From Lysobacteraceae bacterium (GTDB lineage: Bacteria; Pseudomonadota; Gammaproteobacteria; Xanthomonadales; Wenzhouxiangellaceae): a stretch of DNA of 6,445 nucleotides. The translations under genes were made by a program, and so were the position numbers. This document shows positions 1 through 6,249 of this stretch, piece after piece. Below the pieces are notes generated by a model. The model had not been told where the DNA came from, made no database searches, and worked only from the letters and a program-made list of their open reading frames with translations. Location: NCBI GenBank assembly GCA_020201235.1, contig JAIVHD010000034.1, positions 1 through 6,445 of the forward strand, written 5' to 3'. Position 1 is the stretch's first letter. Every line of letters begins with the position of its first letter.

Positions 1-149
1 GCCCGGCGGCAACAGCGCCCGGCGAAACTGCAATACCAGGGCAGCGCTGTTCAGCTGCGATTGAGGCACAGGCTATAGCTTAAACTCGAGCGTATTCTGT
101 CTTGACAATGGGGTCCACTTTAGGCCCACCCCGTCCCCCTGAGGCGGTG

Positions 150-827
150 ATGACACAGGGGCGCGTTGGTGTTCTTGTGCAGACGCCAACACAGGGTGTG
201 CATACGCATGTGGGTACGACGGTATTCAACAACTTTACTCGGGAATACCCCTTCGAACTGAATCTCGCTCAGGAATTCCAGAGTGATTTGTCCGAGCGCC
301 TTGTCTCGGCTGGGCTGGAGCCGGTGTTGATCGATGACGCTACGCTGGCCGGAATTGACAAGCATGTCGTTGGGTTGCGCGATGATGAATGGGCAATCGT
401 GGACCAAGTCGAAGCGATTGGCGACGTGCAGGCCCAACATCGGTTGGATGCGTTGGTCCGGGTCTGGCCGCTCGGACGCCACGTCGTGGCAACCGAGTGC
501 TCGAACCTGGGGTGTACCGACCGTTATGCCGATGGTGCCGGGCTTTATACTCGCGGCCTGCTGGTCATGCTACAGTCAATGGCGGTGCCGGGCGTGGATT
601 TTGAAGTGATCCTGTTCGATCCGCTTTTAAAAGTGTCTTCATACGAGCCATTGAGGAACATAGAAGGCTTTGGTCGCGGAGCTACACTGATTGATGATTT
701 CAAGCGCCCGGAAGACCTTAAGAGCTTGAATGATGCCGAATTGCAGGCGGTTCGCGAAGCGATTGCAGCGCGGATGAAGGCGCTTGCCGAAGCCATTGCT
801 GTTGGACTGACGACCATCCCGGAATAG
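150..827 (+). CDS. Conserved-looking hypothetical protein, function unknown
   Basis: I do not recognise this 225-residue protein. The frame is open from base 84, and TTG (102) and ATG (108) are possible earlier starts. I prefer the ATG at 150 because GAGG at 141-144 sits five bases before it. The protein opens with a hydrophobic strand (GRVGVLVQT), then the motif HTHVGTTVFNNF (about residues 18-29), which looks conserved-type. Two cysteines lie close together (C117 and C122, in ECSNLGC). A helical, charged, alanine-rich C-terminus covers about residues 188-217. No signal peptide, lipobox or membrane segment is visible from any of the three starts, although the compact mixed alpha/beta layout would also suit an exported protein that lost its leader. 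It is the only plus-strand gene, convergent with the RES toxin and 111 bases from it. Codon use looks less GC-rich than in its neighbours. The coding call is fairly secure; the function is open. Confidence 0.7.
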   Translation: MTQGRVGVLVQTPTQGVHTHVGTTVFNNFTREYPFELNLAQEFQSDLSERLVSAGLEPVLIDDATLAGIDKHVVGLRDDEWAIVDQVEAIGDVQAQHRLDALVRVWPLGRHVVATECSNLGCTDRYADGAGLYTRGLLVMLQSMAVPGVDFEVILFDPLLKVSSYEPLRNIEGFGRGATLIDDFKRPEDLKSLNDAELQAVREAIAARMKALAEAIAVGLTTIPE

Positions 828-938
828 CAACTTGAGCGGAAGGCCGTTTCGAGCTGTCCTGGTTTATAGGAAATGAGCAGGAGCTGCGTGCCTCCACCTT
901 GCATTAATTTTCGCAACTGGGAAGTGCCAGTGCCGGGT

Positions 939-1613
939 TCAGGGTCCAGGCACCCAACGTTGCCAGGGAAGCGTGCCCGGTTCGCGTATGCTTACGCCGT
1001 AGCGCAACAGCGCGCGTTGCAGTGCGGCATCTCCGGCGATGGGTCGTGTCCGGTAGTGCCAGCGCCGACCATGGCTGGGTGGATGATCGCCGTGCCGATC
1101 GAACAGCGCGACGGCGCGAAGATGACCGCGCGGGTCGTGGCCGATGCCGGCGTAGATGGCCCACCAGCCGTCACGCCGAATCGTCGCGGCCCAGCGCTGG
1201 GTGAGGCAGCGATCGTGGCCTGCCCATATCTCGGCGGTGACACCGAAGTCGCCGGCCACCGATTCGGCGGTTAGCATGGCCGCAGGCGGTGCGTCGTTGG
1301 GGGCGTGTACTTGTGCGATGCGGCGGACCAGGAGCTCCTCGACTGGCAGGTTGGTCAGGTGCATCTGCAGGGCCTCGAGCAGCGCGGCTTCGGGCCGGGT
1401 GGCCAGGTAGCAGGTGCCCATTGGTGGCGACAGATCGAAGCGGCCGCCGGCTTGTGCCGGATCGGCCAGGCTGGCAAACCACCAAGGCGAGGTGCGTTGG
1501 GTTCCATCCGGCAACCGATTGCGCCAGACCCGATAGAGCTTTCTGGCCTTGAGCGGATGGCTGGGCAGGCGCGCCAGGCTGCCGGCAGCTGACGGTGGTT
1601 CTTGCAAAGGCAT
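939..1613 (-). CDS. RES-domain toxin of an Xre-RES toxin-antitoxin pair
   Basis: The 224-residue protein matches the RES family, small toxins that degrade NAD+ (by glycohydrolysis or phosphorolysis) and are held inactive by an Xre/MbcA/ParS-type antitoxin. Visible family landmarks are LYRVW (residues 26-30, with the conserved Arg28), GGRFD (56-60), and CYLATRPEAALLEAL (68-82) with the expected glutamate at E80. The block before the ALF strand reads IYAGIGHDPRGHLRAVALF (153-171). Where the family usually has a serine in a YxSR-like stretch, I see no serine (position about 155-157), so activity may be altered. About 20 residues precede the domain. The start is 12 bases downstream of the antitoxin stop, and the two genes are surely cotranscribed. 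No strong Shine-Dalgarno precedes it, so expression may depend on coupling to the antitoxin. The family call is strong, helped by the cognate antitoxin; toxicity is inferred. Confidence 0.87.
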   Translation of the reverse strand: MPLQEPPSAAGSLARLPSHPLKARKLYRVWRNRLPDGTQRTSPWWFASLADPAQAGGRFDLSPPMGTCYLATRPEAALLEALQMHLTNLPVEELLVRRIAQVHAPNDAPPAAMLTAESVAGDFGVTAEIWAGHDRCLTQRWAATIRRDGWWAIYAGIGHDPRGHLRAVALFDRHGDHPPSHGRRWHYRTRPIAGDAALQRALLRYGVSIREPGTLPWQRWVPGP

Positions 1614-1625
1614 CGCTGGCTGCGA

Positions 1626-2069
1626 TCAGTGGCTGAGCGCTTCGGCGGCCTGACGAGCCGCTGTCGTTACTGCCTCGATCTGTCCATCACGCAAAGCCTG
1701 GATGGGTGCGCGGCCGTCCAGCGCCAAGGCCGGAGAGGTCAGCCAGGATGCGATGGTCCACGGTGATGCTACGGCCTGGCCCAGAATGCTGATGACCTCA
1801 CGAATTCCGGGCAGCTTTCTGCGCCCGTCAAACTGAAATATCGGGTAGCCGATCTCGCTGTCGCGCATTTCCAGGCGCAGCAGGCCGCTGTCGGCCGATA
1901 CGGCCTGGCGGGATTTGCCGAGCAGCCGTGCGACGTCGCCCTGCCGATACGCCGGACCGAGTTGCTCGGCCCAGGCGCGGTCGTCGGCGTCCTGGCGCAG
2001 CAGGCGTTCGATCTGGTAGCGCGTCTCGGGCGAGGCGTCGCGCACCATGTGTTGCATGGAGGCATTCAT
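1626..2069 (-). CDS. Xre/MbcA/ParS-type antitoxin (DUF2384 toxin-binding domain)
   Basis: This 147-residue protein is the antitoxin upstream of the RES toxin. It has two parts. Residues about 40-82 form a DNA-binding helix-turn-helix region (YRQGDVARLLGKSRQAVS, then GYPIFQFDG). Residues about 100-145 are the toxin-binding domain typical of Xre/MbcA/ParS antitoxins, recognisable from SPWTIASWLTSPALALDG followed by APIQALRDGQIEAV. In this family the C-terminal domain plugs the toxin's NAD+ pocket, and the complex usually represses its own operon. The ATG at 2069 fits a transcript starting near 2088 from the promoter described separately; the leader would be about 19 bases, with only a weak AAAGA Shine-Dalgarno. 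Later ATGs at 2057 and 2048 are in frame but have no better site. The upstream DNA carries TTGACAA boxes suitable as its operator, which is inference. Confidence 0.87.
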   Translation of the reverse strand: MNASMQHMVRDASPETRYQIERLLRQDADDRAWAEQLGPAYRQGDVARLLGKSRQAVSADSGLLRLEMRDSEIGYPIFQFDGRRKLPGIREVISILGQAVASPWTIASWLTSPALALDGRAPIQALRDGQIEAVTTAARQAAEALSH

Positions 2070-2081
2070 GGCTGATCTTTT

Positions 2082-2123
2082 TTGTCAACAGGAGTTTATA
2101 TTATCACATTGACAATATTGACA
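2082..2123. promoter_or_regulatory. TTGACAA boxes, candidate operator for the Xre antitoxin
   Basis: Three related boxes lie in the promoter. TTGTCAA (2082-2088, plus strand) and TTGACAA (2109-2115) form a perfect 7-base inverted repeat with 20 bases between the arms. TTGACA (2118-2123) repeats the second box at a 9-base period. Together they bracket the -10 and cover the -35 and the likely start site, where a self-repressing Xre-type antitoxin would be expected to bind. The boxes are seen directly; their role is inferred from the family's usual autoregulation. Confidence 0.45.
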
Positions 2124-2124
2124 G
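2095..2124 (-). promoter_or_regulatory. Predicted sigma-70-type promoter of the Xre-RES operon
   Basis: Read on the minus strand, CTGTCA (2124-2119) and TATAAA (2100-2095) are separated by 18 bases. This places a transcript start near 2088-2089 and a leader of about 19 bases before the antitoxin ATG. GATAAT at 2105-2100 is an alternative -10 with an extended TG. The -35 lies 10 bases beyond the stop codon of the DUF2165 gene, so the toxin-antitoxin pair need not depend on upstream transcription. The stretch is markedly AT-rich compared with its surroundings. It is predicted from sequence only. Confidence 0.5.
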
Positions 2125-2134
2125 CTGGTTTTTT

Positions 2135-2623
2135 CTATACGGTCGGCAGGAATAGTAGGATCAGCATCACCAGCCCGGAGAAAACGCCGCTGTGGAATGC
2201 CCCCTGCATCGCGCCCGGGCCGAGCTCGATCTGCCACATCTGGAACATTGCAGACGCAATCGTGAGGAACAAGCCGAACCAGATTAGCAGTGTAATGCCG
2301 CAACCGATCTGCGCCCATTCGGTGGCTGCGGCGAAGTCGGCTGGCGATCCGCCGCCGGCCATGAACATCTGCACCGCGCCGACAGCCAGTGCGAGGCCGG
2401 CCGCGAATTCGGCGGCAATGATGACGGTCAGCGCAGCCCACAACAGCACCGGGCTGCGAACCGGCGGCATCATCGAGCGCGGATAGAGCGGTGCCTCGCG
2501 CTGGCCGAACACGGCTTCGACGCAGTTGTAGGCCTGCTCGAGATTGAACAGGTTCTGGATGGCGTAGATCAGGTGGTGCAGGGCCAGGAAGGCGACCAGT
2601 GTGGCAACGATGATTTCGATCAC
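2135..2623 (-). CDS. DUF2165-like small integral membrane protein
   Basis: From the GTG at 2623 this is a 162-residue, strongly hydrophobic protein with four predicted membrane helices: about residues 4-26, 57-89, 105-129 and 142-161. An ATG 69 bases upstream keeps the frame open, but I chose the GTG because AGGAG lies seven bases before it and the added N-terminus (rich in Arg and Ser) does not look native. The pattern before the last helix, FQMWQIELGPGAMQGAF, resembles the MWQS-x-WNGQ-x-AF signature of DUF2165, a family of inner-membrane proteins with no known activity. Two cysteines occur (C34 and C108). The gene lies about 190 bases after the amidohydrolase gene, beyond a likely terminator, and 65 bases before the antitoxin, so it is probably its own unit. 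The membrane topology is secure; the family name is a pattern-level match. Confidence 0.8.
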   Translation of the reverse strand: MIEIIVATLVAFLALHHLIYAIQNLFNLEQAYNCVEAVFGQREAPLYPRSMMPPVRSPVLLWAALTVIIAAEFAAGLALAVGAVQMFMAGGGSPADFAAATEWAQIGCGITLLIWFGLFLTIASAMFQMWQIELGPGAMQGAFHSGVFSGLVMLILLFLPTV

Positions 2624-2744
2624 GAGAATTCTCCTGAGTCCGACGTATTCAACACTCGATTTACTGCGGCCCAAGGCCCGAGCCTGCGGCATTTTGCAGG
2701 GAATTCATCGTACAGGAAGTACGCGTCCGGTGCGCTCGGTCGCG

Positions 2745-2764
2745 AAAACGCCGTGTCCACGGCG
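2745..2764 (-). terminator. Likely intrinsic terminator after the amidohydrolase gene
   Basis: On the minus strand CGCCGT-GGAC-ACGGCG (2764-2749) folds into a 6-bp GC-rich stem with a four-base loop, followed at once by TTTT (2748-2745). It begins 50 bases past the stop codon of the N-formylglutamate amidohydrolase-family gene and 120 bases before the DUF2165 start, which suits the end of the peptidase-ligase-hydrolase transcript. The short U tract makes it a modest terminator. Confidence 0.42.
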
Positions 2765-2813
2765 ACGCCTGCATACAGATCGCTTTGTGCCAGCGTCAGT
2801 GCGGCGTCCCGAG

Positions 2814-3494
2814 TCAAGCGGCAGCATATCGGACGGTATTGGCGATATGTTCCAGGACCGACGTGTACGTCGGGCTCAAGTTCAGACGCTGGTTGATCTC
2901 GAGCTCGATCGTGATCAGTCGACTGTCGTCGTGGTCTTTGCGGTGCTGCTGGCCCATGCCGTTGCTGACGCCGCGGTAGGGCTGGTTCATGTGGATGGTG
3001 AGATCCGGTAGCGCTGCACGCAGCAAGTCGCCAAGCTGCCGGCAATACGCTGCTTCAGCAGCACGCGACGGATCGTAGAGCAGGCCGATGTCGGTTTTTC
3101 GGGTGGTGCCGTTGAGCATCGGCGTAAAGCTGTGGCAGGCGATGTGGATGATCTGCCCGGGCAGCGAGTCGAGGTGGCTGCGGTAGCAATCCCAGTGCGG
3201 CTGCCAGTAGCTTGCGATCAATTCCTGTTTCTGCGCCTGGGTGAGCTCTCGGCTGAATTCGGAAAAGCGCCGTGGATGGCTGGCCGAGCGGTTGAGATCG
3301 ATCAGCAGGCGGGTAACCTGGCCTTCGATCATCGGTGCGCGCAGCGTCGAGGCCAGCGTTCGGGCCATCTCGCAGCTGCCCGGGTCCCAGGCGCGGTGGC
3401 TGTCCAGCACCCTGGACGCCCCGGCGAACAGCGATTGCCAACACTTGGGTACATGGTTGCTTGCGTGTTCGATGCTGATCAGAAACGATTTCAT
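2814..3494 (-). CDS. N-formylglutamate amidohydrolase-family protein (FGase)
   Basis: The 226-residue protein has the pattern of the FGase family: metal-dependent amidases that include the enzyme cleaving N-formylglutamate to glutamate and formate in histidine degradation. Visible blocks, in order, are ISIEHASNHVP (residues 7-16, with the Glu/His pair), HRAWDPGS (33-40), LLIDLNRSASHP (63-74), IIHIACHSFTP (115-125), DIGLLYDP (135-142), NQPYRGVSNGM (170-180) and IELEINQR (196-203). All the expected motifs are present and the length is slightly short of the usual range, so it should be an active hydrolase. The start has AAGG seven bases upstream. No hut genes are nearby. The upstream neighbours are an amidoligase and a cysteine peptidase, so its substrate is more likely an acylated amino acid or peptide made by that system than N-formylglutamate itself. 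That last point is inference. Confidence 0.88.
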   Translation of the reverse strand: MKSFLISIEHASNHVPKCWQSLFAGASRVLDSHRAWDPGSCEMARTLASTLRAPMIEGQVTRLLIDLNRSASHPRRFSEFSRELTQAQKQELIASYWQPHWDCYRSHLDSLPGQIIHIACHSFTPMLNGTTRKTDIGLLYDPSRAAEAAYCRQLGDLLRAALPDLTIHMNQPYRGVSNGMGQQHRKDHDDSRLITIELEINQRLNLSPTYTSVLEHIANTVRYAAA

Positions 3495-3546
3495 CGCGAG
3501 GCCTTCGATGAGCGGACGACTTGCCGCAACCCGGCCTCGGCGCTGG

Positions 3547-3570
3547 CCCTCCCCGGCGAGCGCGGGAGGG
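3547..3570. repeat. REP-like GC-rich palindrome between ligase and hydrolase genes
   Basis: CCCTCCC (3547-3553) and GGGAGGG (3564-3570) form a perfect 7-bp inverted repeat around a 10-base GC-rich loop containing GCGAGC. This resembles the CCCTCTCCC-GCGAGC-GGGAGAGGG type of palindrome dispersed in intergenic regions of many GC-rich gammaproteobacteria. It lies in the 343-base gap (3495-3837) between the RimK-like and FGase genes, about 50 bases before the FGase start. As RNA it would form a stable hairpin that could protect or attenuate the transcript. There is one copy in this window, so its repeat nature is by resemblance only. I see no supportable gene in the rest of the gap. Confidence 0.42.
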
Positions 3571-3837
3571 AAGCCCCTGTGGCATGGCGCGCCTCAGGAA
3601 TCGACAAGCAGCACATCGGCGCTCGGCCGCGCTGCAGCGTCATTCGGCAGATGTTCATGTGTTCGAGGCCGATGCCGCAGCCGGTGAAGGCGGCGATGTG
3701 GGGCGGCGGAACGATGGGGTCGAGGGTGGGTATTCTGGTTCTTTGGTTGGTCGTTTTGTCTTTTGGTTTCGGGTCTAGATGGCCGGGCATGTCCATATGA
3801 ATTTGCGCGCGATGATTTTCCGTAAACCATAAACCGT

Positions 3838-5319
3838 CTACCGACCCGCGACATCCCCTTGTTTGCTTGCCTCGACCCGTTTGAGGATGACGCCGATGAT
3901 CTCGCGGTACAGCGCGCCCTTGAGCACGTCGTCCTCGATGCCGGCGTCGATCGACGGGTTGTCGTTGACTTCAATGACCATGACCTTGCCATCGATTTCC
4001 TTGAGATCGACGCCGTACAGGCCGTTGCCGATCAGGCCTGCGGCCTTGACTGCGGTGCGGATCACCGCGTCGGGTGCTTCGCCGACCGCCAGGGTATCGA
4101 CATTGCCTTCATCCGCGCCCGCAGCCTTGACGTCACCGTGATTGATGATCTGCCAGTGGCCGCGTGCCATGTGGTAGCGGCATACAAACAGCGGCCGTCC
4201 GTCCATCACGCCGACGCGCCAGTCAAACGCGGTCGGCAGGAACTCCTGGGCCACGATCAACTCCGAGGATTTGAGCAGTTTTCTTACCGTCGGCTTGAGT
4301 TCGGCCGCCTCCAGCACCTTGACCACGCCTACCGAAAACGCGCTGTCGGGCTGTTTGAGCACGACCGGCAGACCGAGCTGCTTTTCGATCTCGTCGATAT
4401 TGTCGCGGTGCACCAGCACGGTTTTCGGTGCCGGTACATTGTGGCGTGCCAGCAGTTCGGCTAAATAGACCTTATTTGTGCACTTGAGGATGGAATCCGG
4501 GTCGTCGATCACCACCAGCCCCTCGGCTGCGGCCTTGCGAGCGAAGCGAAACGTATGATGATTGACTGCGGTGGTCTCGCGGATGAACAGCGCGTCGAAC
4601 TCGGCCAGACGGCCGATGTCGTCTGGCCCAATCCGCTCGACATAAAAGTCCAGTTCGGCTGCGGCGCGCTCAAAGCGCTGCAGGGCACGCTCGTCGGACG
4701 GCGGATGCGCCTCGGTCGGGTTGGCCAGCATGGCCAGGTCGAAACGCGTCTTTTTTGTTTGAATGCTGCGCGGACGCTCTCCTGCAAAATAACGTCCGGC
4801 CGCGCCATGCATGAACTCGCGGTGCGATTCGGGTACGTCGGCGAAGCCGATCGGTGCCAGACGCTTGAGCATCCATTCGTTTTCGACCCAGGTGAACTCG
4901 GCGCGCAGCAACGGTGCCGGAAAAAGCTTGAACAGCGCGCGGCTAAGCGTGTCGTGGCGCGCGGCGAGGTTGCGCCCGAAGTAGATGCTGAGCACGAAAT
5001 GGTCGCCCCGGATGGATTTCAGACTGCGACTGATCTGGCCCTGTAGCTCGCCCGAAAGCAGTCGTACTACGTGCGGGCTTTTCAGGTCGAGCATGGTCGC
5101 GACCGATGGCAAGGGCCGGTGGCCGCGTGCCGCGGCTAGCAACGAGACGTAGTATCCGGTGGCCTGGTAGCGGTAACTGGCGCATAGGTTGTAGACGCGC
5201 GCGCCTCTAAGACCTGGAAAGCGCGGGTCGGCCAGATACTCACGGGCTGCAACAATTTCGACATCCGGCAGCGCATCGGGCAGCGCGGCCGGCGAATCGA
5301 CGACGACGAGGTGGCGCAT
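3838..5319 (-). CDS. RimK-like ATP-grasp amidoligase with RLAN N-terminal domain
   Basis: This 493-residue protein would use ATP to join an amino acid (glutamate in RimK itself) to a carboxylate on a peptide, protein or small molecule. The first half (to about residue 190) matches the RimK-like ATP-grasp N-terminal domain (RLAN): it opens with the strand HLVVVDSP and continues with YNLCASYRYQATGYY. The second half is the ATP-grasp fold: KCTNKVYLAELLARHNVPAPKT (from about 279), the nucleotide-binding lysine in VVLKQPDSAFSVGV (about 319-332), FDWRVGVMDG (about 365-374), and the metal-binding IEVNDNPSID (about 449-458). All key positions are intact. The frame also opens at a TTG (5325), but AAGGA lies six bases before the ATG at 5319, which I prefer. 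The peptidase stop is two bases upstream, so translational coupling is likely. The substrate is unknown. Confidence 0.93.
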   Translation of the reverse strand: MRHLVVVDSPAALPDALPDVEIVAAREYLADPRFPGLRGARVYNLCASYRYQATGYYVSLLAAARGHRPLPSVATMLDLKSPHVVRLLSGELQGQISRSLKSIRGDHFVLSIYFGRNLAARHDTLSRALFKLFPAPLLRAEFTWVENEWMLKRLAPIGFADVPESHREFMHGAAGRYFAGERPRSIQTKKTRFDLAMLANPTEAHPPSDERALQRFERAAAELDFYVERIGPDDIGRLAEFDALFIRETTAVNHHTFRFARKAAAEGLVVIDDPDSILKCTNKVYLAELLARHNVPAPKTVLVHRDNIDEIEKQLGLPVVLKQPDSAFSVGVVKVLEAAELKPTVRKLLKSSELIVAQEFLPTAFDWRVGVMDGRPLFVCRYHMARGHWQIINHGDVKAAGADEGNVDTLAVGEAPDAVIRTAVKAAGLIGNGLYGVDLKEIDGKVMVIEVNDNPSIDAGIEDDVLKGALYREIIGVILKRVEASKQGDVAGR

Positions 5320-5321
5320 GG

Positions 5322-6077
5322 TCAATCCTTCGGGCGTGGCGGATGAAGAACCACCAGGTTGGCATCGTAGGTCATGGCGCCGAGCAGAATGGCGCCGATC
5401 AGCCGATCGATGTGCACGCGGTAATTCTGACTGTCGGCGTACCCGTCGGCTCCGTTATCGACCTGGCTGCCGAGGGGGTTTTCCTGCATCGGGTCGGCAA
5501 TCTCGACTTCGCGCGACTCCGCATGGTAGCGGGTCAGCAGCACGAAGTGGCCAACTGGCAGCCCGCGGATATCGTCATCTTGGTCATCTCGGCCCCATTC
5601 GCGCATGGAGCGATACAAGTAGGTCGCGCTCAAACCGGTCAGAACGGGGTGTCCGGAGCGCAGTAGCCGACGGATCAGCGTTCGGGTCAGGTCGGTAAAC
5701 CGGATTTGCCCGCCCAGGTCGAGGTATTCCAGGTAACCCCGGGTGGCGATACCGAGCTGCTTGTCACCGGGCTTGGCGTCCATTTGTGCGGCGAGCTTTT
5801 CCGCCAGGCGGTCCTTGCCGGAAAACCAGCTGGGATCGAACACCTGCAGGTTGTAGGTGTAAATCTCGGCCGAATAGCCGCGCGCCAGTGCATGGTTTGC
5901 CAGAAAAACATCCAGTGTACCGCCGTGGTCCAGGCGGTGGATGGTATCGATGACTTCGTGCAGATCGAAGTCGTCGCCAAAGTGCCGGTACAGCGCGTGC
6001 AGGCAGGTCGGCCCACAGGTGGTTGTGTCCGGTTGCGGCTCGATATTTGGCAAAATGTTCAATGTGAAATTAGACAC
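5322..6077 (-). CDS. C39-like papain-fold cysteine peptidase
   Basis: From the GTG at 6077 this is a 251-residue protein with the signature of C39-like papain-fold peptidases. QPDTTTCGPTC carries the oxyanion glutamine and catalytic cysteine (Q15 and C21), LPVGHFVLL the histidine (H177), and EIADP the aspartate (D195). The triad is complete. No signal peptide or membrane helix is present, and no ABC transporter is fused to it, so it is a cytosolic hydrolase or transpeptidase rather than a bacteriocin exporter. An ATG at 6116 would add 13 residues, but those bases read as an enzyme remnant in another frame and have no clear ribosome site, so I favour the GTG, which starts 10-15 residues before the motif. 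The gene ends two bases before the RimK-like ligase. In relatives I recall, this peptidase domain is fused to a GNAT acetyltransferase; no such fusion is seen here. Confidence 0.86.
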   Translation of the reverse strand: MSNFTLNILPNIEPQPDTTTCGPTCLHALYRHFGDDFDLHEVIDTIHRLDHGGTLDVFLANHALARGYSAEIYTYNLQVFDPSWFSGKDRLAEKLAAQMDAKPGDKQLGIATRGYLEYLDLGGQIRFTDLTRTLIRRLLRSGHPVLTGLSATYLYRSMREWGRDDQDDDIRGLPVGHFVLLTRYHAESREVEIADPMQENPLGSQVDNGADGYADSQNYRVHIDRLIGAILLGAMTYDANLVVLHPPRPKD

Positions 6078-6249
6078 CCGTCTCAACGGCTTGTTCCAGG
6101 TCCCAAACGCGCCCAATGCCGACAGAAAGCCGCAGCAACCGTTCGTTGATTACGAGCGCTTCGCGCGCCTGGGCGCGAGTCTGGTTCACCGGCTGTGCGC
6201 GGTCGCGAAATACCCCGATTATGCTACCTGAAAGCGTCGCGTGGAATCG
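6070..6249 (-). pseudogene. Decayed C-terminal tail of a Cys/Met-metabolism PLP enzyme
   Basis: One minus-strand frame, open from 6249 to a TAA at 6072-6070, ends in REALVINERLLRLSVGIG followed by DLEQA. This is the characteristic C-terminus of cystathionine gamma-synthase/beta-lyase and O-acylhomoserine sulfhydrylase enzymes (family pattern LLRLSVGIE...DLEQAL). Just upstream, QPVNQTRA keeps the spacing of the family's HPASMTHA, with both histidines changed by what could be single-base substitutions. The rest of the enzyme (about 330 residues) is absent: stops close all three frames between 6250 and 6445, and I see no other conserved block there. The remnant overlaps the start of the peptidase gene by a few bases if the GTG start is right. 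It could instead be chance similarity, but the length and order of the match argue against that. Confidence 0.55.

Noticed and set aside
1..69. Possible minus-strand gene start (GTG at 69) running off the left edge.
   Set aside because: Only about 23 codons are visible, there is no ribosome site, and the other frames are equally open, so it cannot be supported.
102..107. Perfect TTGACA hexamer at the start of the first gene.
   Set aside because: No -10-like sequence follows at 16-18 bases and it lies within the open frame, so it is probably chance.
873..1274. Plus-strand 133-residue frame following the first gene.
   Set aside because: Most of it is antisense to the RES domain, and it is compositionally an antisense shadow.
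2620..3045. Minus-strand 141-residue frame spanning the FGase end and the gap before the DUF2165 gene.
   Set aside because: Its N-terminal half is an out-of-frame reading of the FGase gene; the tail covers the proposed terminator and ribosome site, with no recognisable domain.
3491..3796. Minus-strand 101-residue frame overlapping the FGase start codon by an ATGA.
   Set aside because: The overlap looks like operon coupling, but the proposed ATG has no ribosome site. The product is low-complexity (Pro, Arg and Ser rich) without a family motif, and its 3' part is simply the GC-rich palindrome read through.
3132..3800. Plus-strand 222-residue frame antisense to the FGase gene, ending in a hydrophobic stretch.
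   Set aside because: Its first half is the complement of a clearly conserved gene, and the hydrophobic tail comes from the noncoding gap; there is no ribosome site.
3859..5046. Long plus-strand frames opposite the RimK-like ligase (3859-4464 and 4555-5046).
   Set aside because: They lie opposite intact ATP-grasp and RLAN motifs and are typical antisense open frames of GC-rich DNA.
5706..6149. Plus-strand 147-residue frame opposite the peptidase.
   Set aside because: It is antisense to the conserved Cys and downstream peptidase motifs, and no homologous pattern is visible.
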